Part shown: positions 1 to 6,758 of the stretch, piece after piece
Position numbering within the stretch: position 1 is the first letter of the stretch
Layout: every line of letters begins with the position of its first letter
Source of the DNA: Candidatus Delongbacteria bacterium
GTDB lineage: Bacteria; UBA4055
DNA length: 8,131 nt
Assembly (NCBI GenBank): GCA_028702975.1
Contig: JAQVNT010000067.1
Span: 1 to 8,131, forward strand
Direction: 5' to 3'
The notes under the pieces: generated by a model
What the model was told of the DNA's origin: nothing
Seen by the model: only the letters and a program-made list of their open reading frames with translations
Database searches by the model: none
Translations under genes and position numbers: made by a program

Positions 1-1
1 C

Positions 2-1375
2 ATCGAGCTCGAGGCTTTTATACACGGCGCATTGTGCGTTTCATACTCCGGAAGATGCTATTTCTCGCAATATCTCTCGGGCAGGAGCGCGAACAGGGGG
101 AAGTGCATGCAGGTCTGCAGGCTTCCTTTCGATCTTGCTGATGCGGACGGGAAATTGATCATAAAAGATAAACATCTGCTTTCGACAAAAGACCTATGCA
201 TGTCGGGTCATCTGCACCAATTAATCGATGCCGGAGTTACTTCTTTCAAGATCGAAGGAAGGCTGAAAGACGCTTCTTATGTCGGCAATGTCACGGCAAA
301 ATATTCAAAAGAACTTGACAACATAGTAAATGAAAGCCGAGGAGTTTACAGAAGATCATCCTCGGGCAGGGTCATGCTGGAATACGAACCCGATCTCCGC
401 AAATCTTTCAACAGGGACTTTACCCGGTATTTTTATTTTGGAAGAAAAGAATCAGTGATTTCAGAGAAAGGTCAGGGTTCACTGGGAGAATTTATTGGTA
501 AGGTATTGGATATAGATAGAAATTATTTCACACTTTACAACACTCATGATCTCAAGAATGGGGATGGAATATGCTGGGTCGGAAATGACGGATCAGCCGA
601 TGGGGTCAACATCAATAAAGTTGACGGAGAAAAGATATTCCCGTTCAGAAAATTACCGCCGTCGGAAGGGACCGAAATATTCAGGAACGAAAATCCCTCA
701 TTTGAAAAAGCAGTTTTATCAGGTTCGGACAGGCGTGTTGGAGTTACGATCGAGGTCAGTGAAAAAGAAGGTGTTTTCAGCGTACAGGCATCAGACGAAG
801 ACGGGAATTCTGCTGAACTGAAGTTCTGGCATGATAGAGTTAAATCGAACGATCCTGAAACATCTCAAGAAAACATGAAGAAACAATTCTCGAAAACAGG
901 AGGAACGGTCTTTTATCCCCAAATAGTCAGAATAGGATCGGGACAGGAATATTTTATAACTGTTTCCGTTATGAACAGCTGGAGAAGGGAAATTCTGGAA
1001 ACTGTGATGAAAGAAAGAATGAAAAACTACCCTCGGAGATTAAAGAGAATTTCTCAAAAAAAAGCTGAACTCCGGGTAAAGAATATTGATCCTTCGTACA
1101 ATGTCTCCAATAAACTTGCTGAAGAATTTTATGTTGAATCAGGGGCAGAAAGGGTTGAAAGGTCTTTTGAAACTTCAGATAAGGAAAATATGAGGGTCCT
1201 TATGATTTCAAAACACTGTCTGAAATATCATCTCGGCGCCTGCCGGAAGTACGGCGGTTCAAAAAAGCTGAATGAACCTTTATACATGGTTCTAAACGGG
1301 GAAAAATACCTGCTTGATTTTGACTGCGAAAAATGCGTAATGAAGATAGAAGCGACTAAAAAAACTACTGAATAA
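2..1375 (+). CDS. U32-family (RlhA/TrhP-type) RNA hydroxylase-like protein, 5' truncated
   Basis: The reading frame is open from base 2 and the gene clearly begins before the window; the TTG at 32 lies inside a conserved motif and is not the start. Visible at fragment residues 4-22 is the peptidase U32 signature (ExFxHGALC, then SGRC), followed by NRGKCMQVCR and by LLSTKDLC and FKIEGRLK. Cysteines C12, C19, C35 and C39 have the spacing expected of the U32 Fe-S site. About 460 residues follow the motif, longer than in TrhP (about 285) and nearer to RlhA-type proteins carrying the DUF3656 middle domain. The C-terminal end has four further cysteines (C406, C414, C442, C445) in a CLKYHLGAC ... 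FDCEKC pattern, as in long U32 proteins of anaerobes. In E. coli, U32 members hydroxylate tRNA U34 (TrhP) or 23S rRNA C2501 (RlhA), with prephenate dependence. The family is certain; which RNA this member modifies is unknown, and a true protease role is unlikely. An 83-base gap separates it from the next gene. Confidence 0.9.
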   Translation: MELEAFIHGALCVSYSGRCYFSQYLSGRSANRGKCMQVCRLPFDLADADGKLIIKDKHLLSTKDLCMSGHLHQLIDAGVTSFKIEGRLKDASYVGNVTAKYSKELDNIVNESRGVYRRSSSGRVMLEYEPDLRKSFNRDFTRYFYFGRKESVISEKGQGSLGEFIGKVLDIDRNYFTLYNTHDLKNGDGICWVGNDGSADGVNINKVDGEKIFPFRKLPPSEGTEIFRNENPSFEKAVLSGSDRRVGVTIEVSEKEGVFSVQASDEDGNSAELKFWHDRVKSNDPETSQENMKKQFSKTGGTVFYPQIVRIGSGQEYFITVSVMNSWRREILETVMKERMKNYPRRLKRISQKKAELRVKNIDPSYNVSNKLAEEFYVESGAERVERSFETSDKENMRVLMISKHCLKYHLGACRKYGGSKKLNEPLYMVLNGEKYLLDFDCEKCVMKIEATKKTTE

Positions 1376-1458
1376 AATTCTAATATTTTGTATAGATATC
1401 AGGGCTATTATTATTTATATTTGCAGCTTAATATAAAAAAGAAAGGGAACACAGAAGA
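1376..1458 (+). promoter_or_regulatory. AT-rich spacer before the class V enzyme gene; probable promoter region
   Basis: This is the only gap above 20 bases between the U32 gene and 7879, so it is the likely place for a promoter of the following gene run. Hexamers close to TATAAT occur at 1406-1411 (TATTAT) and 1416-1421 (TATATT), and TTGTAT lies at 1388-1393, but none of these pair at a normal 16-18 base spacing. AAAGGG at 1442-1447 can serve as a ribosome binding site, 11 bases before the ATG. I see no GC-rich hairpin with a T run, so no terminator for the U32 gene is supported. Confidence 0.3.
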
Positions 1459-3159
1459 ATGAAGAAGATCAGCGTTGATTATATCAAAGATCAGATAGTC
1501 GGGAACGATTCTGTATTTGAGACTCCGTTTGGCAGAAGAAATCTTTTTTATGCGGATTATACAGCTTCAGGCAGAAACCTGAAATTCATTGAAGAAAAAC
1601 TTCTTAACATAGAAAAGTCTTATGCCAATACGCATACCACAGACGATTACTCAGGAGAGTATCTTACCGAATTGCTTCACGGTGCAGAAAAAAAAATAAA
1701 AGAACTTGTTAACGCAGGAGACGATTATAAAATAATTTCAGCGGGTTCCGGTTCAACAGGCGCTCTAAAAAGGCTTCAGGAAATTTTAGGGATATACATA
1801 CCTCCTCACACTAAAGACAGGATATTTTCATCAATAAAGAGTCTGGGATGTCAGGACTGCAGTATCCTTGAGAAAATAAAGATCGACAGGCCGGTGGTTT
1901 TCATCGGGCCGTACGAACACCACACGAATGAACTGATGTGGCGTGAGGCTTTTGCCGATATAGTCGTCATAGATATGAACGATGAAGGCGAAATCGACAA
2001 AGAGATGTTGATCAGGGAGCTTAAAAAGGACAAATATACAGATAAGGTGAAATACTGTTCTTTCTCTGCAGGCTCAAATATTACGGGAATTCTTACCGAT
2101 ATCTTTGAGCTGGCGAGAATAGCTCACGCTCACGGCGCATACATTTTTTACGATTTTGCCGCGATCGCACCCTACGCCGAGATAAATATGATGAAAGACG
2201 AAATCAGTTATTTCGATGCGATATTCTTCTCGCCGCACAAATTTCTCGGAGGTCCGGGAAGCTCCGGAGTGCTTATATTCAATAAAAAACTGTATCGTTC
2301 AGATCTTCCCCCTACGACCGCAGGCGGCGGAACCGTTGACTTCGTCGGTTTTAAGGGTCAGGATTATTCCAAAGATATTGAAACAAGAGAAAAGGCAGGT
2401 ACCCCTCCGATTCTTCAGACAATAAAAACAGCCTTTGCTTTAGAGCTGAAGAACAAGGCAGGCATCAAAAATATCAAAAAACTCGAGGATAGAAATAAAA
2501 AACTTTTTTTCGATCATTTTACGAACAGCGATAAGATCGAGATCATCGGGAATAAGGATCCGCATAAAAGGATCGGGATAGTATCCTTCAATATAAAGCA
2601 TCTTGATAAATACTTGCATCCGAGGTTAGTGACAAGGCTTTTAAGCGACCTTTTTGGAATTCAGTCAAGGGCAGGCTGTTCGTGCGCGGGACCATACGGT
2701 CACAGACTTCTTCATATTTCAAATGAAATGTCTCTGAAATACAGGAAAATCGTTGTGGGTCAAGGGATGACCGGCGTAAAACCCGGGTGGGTAAGAGTAA
2801 ATCTTCACTGGATATTCGGAGAGGATGATGTTGAGTTTATAATAGATGCCATAGAATTCATAGCTGAATATGGAGAAAGATTCCTGAAATTGTACGGTTT
2901 TGATCCGATTACTTCAGAGTGGAGGCATATCGATCATGAAAATAAGTCCTGCGAATTCAGTATCGATGATGATTTTGATACCGGAAAAATATCGCTTAAG
3001 GATATTGATGACTTGAGAAAAGAGTATTTTACGACTGCTAAAAATATAGCGGGAAAAATCAGCATGCCGTCAAAGAAAGATTTTCTGAAGTACGACAGAA
3101 AGATCGAGGAACTGAAAAATTTCTATCATTGCATCGAGATAAAACGGAGAGATAAATGA
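1459..3159 (+). CDS. class V aminotransferase-fold PLP enzyme, cysteine desulfurase/selenocysteine lyase-like
   Basis: A 566-residue PLP enzyme of fold type I. Visible family features are FYADYTASGR (30-39), NTHTT near 55, the phosphate-binding GSGSTGA (96-102), YEHHTNE (152-158, with the His that stacks on PLP), the DFAA segment with D232 to hold the pyridine nitrogen, and SPHKFLGG with K261 as Schiff-base lysine. The loop RAGCSCAG carries C407 and C409; C409 aligns with the catalytic Cys of SufS (RxGxxC). All core residues are present, so it should be active. The region after about 440 (KPGWVRVNL, then a FxPxTxEWRH stretch) is typical of a long, little-studied subfamily found in bacteria and eukaryotes rather than of SufS or IscS, which are about 400 residues. 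Its substrate is not known; desulfurase activity is an inference. The ATG is the only possible start, since an in-frame TAA lies at 1429. The stop overlaps the next start (ATGA), so the two are translationally coupled. Confidence 0.88.
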   Translation: MKKISVDYIKDQIVGNDSVFETPFGRRNLFYADYTASGRNLKFIEEKLLNIEKSYANTHTTDDYSGEYLTELLHGAEKKIKELVNAGDDYKIISAGSGSTGALKRLQEILGIYIPPHTKDRIFSSIKSLGCQDCSILEKIKIDRPVVFIGPYEHHTNELMWREAFADIVVIDMNDEGEIDKEMLIRELKKDKYTDKVKYCSFSAGSNITGILTDIFELARIAHAHGAYIFYDFAAIAPYAEINMMKDEISYFDAIFFSPHKFLGGPGSSGVLIFNKKLYRSDLPPTTAGGGTVDFVGFKGQDYSKDIETREKAGTPPILQTIKTAFALELKNKAGIKNIKKLEDRNKKLFFDHFTNSDKIEIIGNKDPHKRIGIVSFNIKHLDKYLHPRLVTRLLSDLFGIQSRAGCSCAGPYGHRLLHISNEMSLKYRKIVVGQGMTGVKPGWVRVNLHWIFGEDDVEFIIDAIEFIAEYGERFLKLYGFDPITSEWRHIDHENKSCEFSIDDDFDTGKISLKDIDDLRKEYFTTAKNIAGKISMPSKKDFLKYDRKIEELKNFYHCIEIKRRDK

Positions 3160-3857
3160 ATAAATACTGTGTTCTGATCTTAATGTTGATCGCTGCCGCC
3201 GTCACCGCTGATAATCATTTCGCTGACGGAATTGAGGCTTATCAGAAAGGGATGGTCATTAAAGCCATCACTTACTTTGAAAAATCTGTAAATAAGAATC
3301 CCCGTTTTGCCGAAGGCTACTACAATCTCGGTGTATGTCATGTAAAGCTTGGTGACTACGACAAGGGTATTGTTTATTACAATCAGGCGATCGCTCTGAA
3401 GAAAAATTATCACGAGGCTTATCTAAACAAAGCCATAGCGTACCGGAAAAAAGGATACTATAACCATGCGGTCGAATCTTATCTGAAGGTCGTGGAACTT
3501 GATCCGACATCATCGGCGGCATTTAAAGGACTCGGCGGCGTATATCATGCTCTGAAAGAGTACGATGAAGCTCTTACATATTACAGGAAGGCTCTTGAAC
3601 TTGACCCGAATTCTGCCGACATAAATAACAATATCGGGGCGTCTTTATATGCGAAAGGTTTCATTGAACTGGCGTTAAATCATTATTTGAAAGCGGTTGA
3701 CCTTGATAAGAATCACGCAGACGCTTTTTACAATATCGGGATAGTTTATGAAACAATGAAACAGAGAGATAAAAATCTTTTCTACACAAAGAAAGCTGCC
3801 AGACTGGGTCATAAAGAAGCTCAGCATTATCTGAACAGGAAAAAGATCAAATGGTAG
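3156..3857 (+). CDS. secreted/periplasmic TPR-repeat protein
   Basis: A 233-residue protein with an N-terminal Sec signal peptide: K3, a hydrophobic core at 5-16, and a likely cleavage after A18 (VTA before D19). The single Cys at position 5 is not in a lipobox, so it is not an obvious lipoprotein. The rest is almost wholly six tandem 34-residue TPR units, at about 21-51, 52-85, 86-119, 120-153, 154-187 and 188-221, with the usual small/aromatic pattern (for example AEGYYNLGVCHVKLGDYDKG) and LDP caps ending repeats 3 and 4. No catalytic domain is present, so it should act as a protein-binding scaffold outside the cytoplasmic membrane; the partner is not deducible. The start overlaps the upstream stop by four bases, with GGAGA at 3146-3150 as ribosome binding site. 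The end overlaps the next gene by seven bases. TPR proteins of this kind are too generic to assign a pathway. Confidence 0.88.
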   Translation: MNKYCVLILMLIAAAVTADNHFADGIEAYQKGMVIKAITYFEKSVNKNPRFAEGYYNLGVCHVKLGDYDKGIVYYNQAIALKKNYHEAYLNKAIAYRKKGYYNHAVESYLKVVELDPTSSAAFKGLGGVYHALKEYDEALTYYRKALELDPNSADINNNIGASLYAKGFIELALNHYLKAVDLDKNHADAFYNIGIVYETMKQRDKNLFYTKKAARLGHKEAQHYLNRKKIKW

Positions 3858-4642
3858 ATATTTTGAAAATAATTCAGATATCGATTAAGGCGGCACGCGA
3901 AGCAGGAGAAGTGATCAGAGAATCCGAGCCTTCAAAAATTACGATAAAATCACCCTCGGACTACGTAACAGAAACGGATATCAGATGTCAAAATATAATA
4001 AAAGGTATCATTCTGCAGGAATTTCCCGGACATAACTTTCTGGCCGAAGAAGACGGAGGCCGCTTTGAACCAAAAAATGATCTCTGGATAATAGACCCGC
4101 TGGACGGTACGACCAATTTTATTCACGGACTAAAGCACAGCGCCGTTTCAATAGCTTTTTTTACGGAAGGCGAGATGCAGGCAGGTGTAATATATGATCC
4201 CTACTCAGATGAGCTGTTCCATGCTGTTAAGGGTGGAGGATCGTTTTTGAACGGCAGTAAAATACAGGTGTCGTCCACTAAGGAACTCAAGCAGTGTTTA
4301 ATAGCTACAGGTATGCCGTTCAGAAGACCCGGCAAGAGAGAGAAATATTTTGCATGCCTGTCGGAAATACTTGCGTCTTCTTCCGGGGTACGGAGAATGG
4401 GGAGTGCCGCGCTTGATCTTGCATATGTTGCGGCGGGACGGTTCGACGGATTCTTTGAAGGATGGCTGTCGCCGTGGGACCTTGCGGCCGGAGTGCTCAT
4501 TGCGAAAGAAGCCGGAGCCGCGTTAAGCGACTTTAAGGGGGAAGAAGACTACCTGAACAGCGGCTGCGTTGTATGCTCGGGACCGGCAATTTTCGGAGAT
4601 ATGTTTAAAATAATCCATAAATATTTAAAGGATGAGCACTAA
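3851..4642 (+). CDS. suhB: inositol monophosphatase family protein (SuhB type)
   Basis: A 263-residue Mg2+-dependent phosphatase of the FIG/IMPase superfamily, close to the length of E. coli SuhB (267). The metal site is complete: E67 in LAEEDGG, D82 and D85 in the WIIDPLDGTTNF motif, and D210 in the SPWDLAAG motif near the C-terminus. GVIYDPYSDELF and the GGG turn at 128-130 also fit. The family hydrolyses myo-inositol-1-phosphate and related sugar phosphates; in E. coli, SuhB also binds the rRNA antitermination complex. CysQ and HisN are relatives that cannot be excluded from sequence alone, although the GSAALDLAYVAAGRFDGF stretch favours SuhB-type. The protein is cytoplasmic, with no signal peptide. 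The ATG sits inside the end of the TPR gene (ATGGTAG, seven-base overlap), with AGGAAA about ten bases upstream as ribosome binding site. The stop shares one base with the next start (TAATG). The gene symbol is given on family grounds only. Confidence 0.9.
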   Translation: MVDILKIIQISIKAAREAGEVIRESEPSKITIKSPSDYVTETDIRCQNIIKGIILQEFPGHNFLAEEDGGRFEPKNDLWIIDPLDGTTNFIHGLKHSAVSIAFFTEGEMQAGVIYDPYSDELFHAVKGGGSFLNGSKIQVSSTKELKQCLIATGMPFRRPGKREKYFACLSEILASSSGVRRMGSAALDLAYVAAGRFDGFFEGWLSPWDLAAGVLIAKEAGAALSDFKGEEDYLNSGCVVCSGPAIFGDMFKIIHKYLKDEH

Positions 4643-5379
4643 TGTTTGATAAAATCGCAAAATATTACGATCTTATAATGAGCCCGTTCGATTATCAGGA
4701 ACTTGTTGACTGCCTCGACGATCTGATCTTGTCGTCGGGAGGGAAAAGAACAAATATACTGGATGCGGGCTGCGGCACCTCCGAGGAGCTTGTTTATTTC
4801 AGGCAGCTCGGTTACGAAGTTTCAGGTTTCGATATGAGCCGTGAGATGGTAAAAATATCAAGAAAAAAACTTCCCGGAAGCAGTTTTAAATCGGGCAATA
4901 TGAAAAATTTCAGATCAGGTAGAAAATATGATAACATAATTTCAGTCTTCGACACTGTTAATTATCTTAAAAAGCCTCAGGATCTGTCATCATTTTTCAA
5001 ATGCTCAAATAAAGCTCTCAATGAAGACGGACTGCTGCTGTTCGATTTTAATTCGATCTACGGTCTTGTGAATGAGTGGGAAGGCGTTAAGATCGAGGAA
5101 ACAGAAGAATTTTTTATTTCCTACGATTCCGAATTCGATATGGATACTCTGATCCTGGAGTGCAGAATGAAGTTCTTTATCAGAGAGAAAGACGGAAGAT
5201 TTATTACTTTCGATGAAACTCATCATGAAAGAGGTTATTCACCGACAGAGATAAAAGAACTGCTAAAACAAAACGGATTTAAATTAGTAAAACTACTGCC
5301 TTTCCTGAGCAGAAAGCAGACGCGGAACAAGAAACTTGACAGGTATCAGGCAGTAGCTGTTAAAATAAACGAGGTGTGA
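4642..5379 (+). CDS. class I SAM-dependent methyltransferase (YqeM-like)
   Basis: A 245-residue Rossmann-fold methyltransferase. Motif I is ILDAGCGTSEE (39-49), the acidic residue that binds the SAM ribose is D64 in VSGFDMS, GNMKNF (85-90) matches the adenine-contacting loop, and SVFDTVNYL (101-109) is motif IV. The opening FDKIAKYYDLIMSPFDYQE resembles the N-terminus of B. subtilis YqeM-type proteins, small-molecule or unknown-substrate methyltransferases. The C-terminal half (FDFNS near 135, then a beta-rich stretch with HERGYSPTEIKELLKQNGF) is the usual substrate-cap and closing region of this group. The substrate is not deducible. The start overlaps the upstream stop by one base, and AGGATGAG at 4629-4636 provides a ribosome binding site. 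The stop is followed after one base by the DUF445 gene, so expression is coupled on both sides. Confidence 0.87.
   Translation: MFDKIAKYYDLIMSPFDYQELVDCLDDLILSSGGKRTNILDAGCGTSEELVYFRQLGYEVSGFDMSREMVKISRKKLPGSSFKSGNMKNFRSGRKYDNIISVFDTVNYLKKPQDLSSFFKCSNKALNEDGLLLFDFNSIYGLVNEWEGVKIEETEEFFISYDSEFDMDTLILECRMKFFIREKDGRFITFDETHHERGYSPTEIKELLKQNGFKLVKLLPFLSRKQTRNKKLDRYQAVAVKINEV
5371..5376 (+). promoter_or_regulatory. ribosome binding site GAGGTG supporting the TTG start at 5381
   Basis: GAGGTG lies at the very end of the methyltransferase gene, four bases before a TTG codon. No ATG or GTG in the DUF445 frame lies nearby, and the conserved DUF445 N-terminal membrane helix starts immediately after, so the TTG is the best start. 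The spacing is slightly short. Confidence 0.55.
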
Positions 5380-5380
5380 A

Positions 5381-5947
5381 TTGAATATTGAATTTCTGAA
5401 GTACATACTGCCCCCGCTGATAGGAGCGGTGATCGGGTTGCTTACTAACCATCTCGCAATAAAGATGCTGTTCAGACCTTTCAAGCCTGTGTTTATCTTT
5501 GGGCTCAGACTTCCTTTTACTCCGGGAGTAATACCCAAAGAGCACGAAAAGCTTGCCGAGAAGATCGGAAACACAGTGGGAGATCACCTTCTGACAAACG
5601 ACTCTCTTCATCAGTTATTCAGAAAAGAATCTGTAAGAGGGAAGATATATGACGCTCTCGAAAATATGTACGGTCAGTTCGGAATACTCTCATCGTTCAT
5701 TACTTCCGATATTAAAAAGATGATCTCGGACAAAGTAATTGAAATGATGGACAAAGAACTTCCGGCAGTTCTTGACGAACTTGACGTTAGAGAGACAGTT
5801 AAGATAAAAGTAAGAGAATTTTCACTTGAGAGGCTGGAGGAGATAATCCTCAGCGTTACCAGAACACAGCTCGCTTACGTAACATATTTCGGCGGAGTGC
5901 TTGGTTTTATTATTGGCTGTTTTCAGCTCTTAGTGTATTTAATTTAA
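5381..5947 (+). CDS. short DUF445-family membrane protein (YheB-related)
   Basis: A 188-residue protein with a hydrophobic N-terminal helix (about 6-22), the DUF445 hallmark TNHLAIKMLFRPFKP (22-36), then PFTPGVIPKEHEKLAEKIG (45-63). The middle (about 70-165) is amphipathic helix, and a C-terminal membrane helix covers 169-188 (YFGGVLGFIIG then a hydrophobic tail). The B. subtilis homologue YheB is about twice as long (roughly 375 residues). Here both ends of the family are kept and the middle is shortened, so this is a compact form rather than a simple truncation. The function of DUF445 proteins is not established; YheB has been linked to the spore and cell envelope. The predicted topology is two membrane helices with a soluble helical section between. 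It starts with TTG one base after the upstream stop, preceded by GAGGTG. A frameshift in a longer gene is unlikely, because the C-terminal motif is intact and in frame. Confidence 0.8.
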   Translation: MNIEFLKYILPPLIGAVIGLLTNHLAIKMLFRPFKPVFIFGLRLPFTPGVIPKEHEKLAEKIGNTVGDHLLTNDSLHQLFRKESVRGKIYDALENMYGQFGILSSFITSDIKKMISDKVIEMMDKELPAVLDELDVRETVKIKVREFSLERLEEIILSVTRTQLAYVTYFGGVLGFIIGCFQLLVYLI

Positions 5948-5966
5948 AAAGCAGGGATGATAAGTT

Positions 5967-6758
5967 ATGGCTAAAAAAAGCAAGACTAAAAAAAGCAGCA
6001 AAAAAAGCGGCGGGGGATTCTTTGCCCGCATGTTCGACATGTTCACGGCATTGATGATCATTGTAATCGCAGGAGCTGCCGTTTGGTATTTTATGTTCTA
6101 TGATCCTGACAAAAATGTCAGGACAGGTGAAAATATTGAAAACCTTAAAGATAAAAAATTGGTCTCTTCCTCTGAAAAAGAACAGAAATTCGATCCGGCA
6201 GCGGACGAAGAAGAACAGAACAGGATTGACGGAGAATACTTTGAAGGCGAGGACGAAATGACCGCCCAGTTCGAGGATGAATTCGCCTCAAATTTCGAAC
6301 AGCAGAATAGCACAGATCAGATCGCGTCCGTACCGGGAAGTTTCGCGGTTTCTGTAAAGAAGTGGGCGTCAAAATATGAGGGACTGAAATATAGGCTCGG
6401 TGCTGATCCCGATAAGGACAGAGCTGCGGATAATTCGCATCTTATTTGTGCTATATGGAGAAATTCCGCTGCAGAGAACAAAATGAAGTTCAAAGGTTAT
6501 ATGGATTCAAAAGAAATATTGAAAAATACATCAAAGGTAAGCAAAGGCGATATCAAGAACGGAGATCTGGTAGTATTGAACGACGGAATGTTCGGAATGA
6601 TAACGGACCTATCATCTCCAAACAATTTTAATTTAATATATGCGTCAGAATCAAAAAATAAAGTAGTTAAGTCAGACACGCAGGGATTGAGCTATTACTG
6701 GCTTAAACCTGAAAATTTTAAAGGATTCTACAGGTTAAATAAAGATATACTTAATTGA
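5967..6758 (+). CDS. single-pass membrane protein with degenerate NlpC/P60-like domain
   Basis: A 263-residue protein in three parts. Residues 1-20 are Lys/Ser-rich and basic. One membrane helix covers about 28-45. By the positive-inside rule the C-terminus then lies outside the membrane. An acidic, low-complexity linker (about 68-115, many Glu/Asp/Gln) follows. The C-terminal part (about 124-258) aligns by eye with NlpC/P60 cell-wall peptidases: WASKYEGLKYRLG, then ADNSHLI where active enzymes have DCSGLV, GDIKNGDLVVL for the GDLVFF strand, FGMIT for HVGIY, LIYASES for the IHASS strand, and a closing YYW...GFYRL. The catalytic Cys is replaced by N156 and the catalytic His apparently by F209, so it should not cleave peptidoglycan and may bind it instead. 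The domain call rests on pattern reading and is moderately sure. AGGGATGA at 5953-5960 is the ribosome binding site. The stop overlaps the next start (TTGA). Confidence 0.7.
   Translation: MAKKSKTKKSSKKSGGGFFARMFDMFTALMIIVIAGAAVWYFMFYDPDKNVRTGENIENLKDKKLVSSSEKEQKFDPAADEEEQNRIDGEYFEGEDEMTAQFEDEFASNFEQQNSTDQIASVPGSFAVSVKKWASKYEGLKYRLGADPDKDRAADNSHLICAIWRNSAAENKMKFKGYMDSKEILKNTSKVSKGDIKNGDLVVLNDGMFGMITDLSSPNNFNLIYASESKNKVVKSDTQGLSYYWLKPENFKGFYRLNKDILN
5973..6008 (+). repeat. three AAAAAAAGC tracts at the start of the NlpC/P60-like gene
   Basis: Seven-A runs, each followed by GC, occur at 5973-5979, 5988-5994 and 6000-6006, within the first 15 codons. They encode the Lys-Lys-Ser steps of the basic N-terminal tail. 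This may simply be codon composition, but such runs are prone to polymerase slippage. Confidence 0.6.

Noticed and set aside
32..34. TTG as start of the U32 gene
   Set aside because: It falls in the middle of the conserved ELEAFIHGALC motif, and the frame continues open to the window edge, so the gene starts upstream.
546..821. 91-codon + strand frame inside the U32 gene
   Set aside because: Overlaps a clearly conserved gene in another frame; composition is Arg/Ser/Lys-rich noise without a domain.
1381..1440. Bacteroidetes-type promoter (TATATTTG at 1416-1423 fits TAnnTTTG)
   Set aside because: The upstream TTTG at 1387-1390 is 25 bases away, too far for the known spacing, and the Shine-Dalgarno usage of the window does not favour that phylum.
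3180..3522. Two - strand frames opposite the TPR gene
   Set aside because: They arise from the repetitive TPR coding sequence read backwards and show no family features.
3216..3820. Tandem DNA repeat in the TPR gene
   Set aside because: The periodicity is at the protein level (34-residue TPR units); the DNA of the units has diverged and is not a true nucleotide repeat.
4201..4500. 99-codon - strand frame opposite the phosphatase gene
   Set aside because: Antisense shadow of strongly conserved IMPase motifs; no independent coding signal.
5293..5611. Two - strand frames across the methyltransferase/DUF445 junction
   Set aside because: Both overlap well-supported genes and show no domain; the junction is explained by the TTG start of DUF445.
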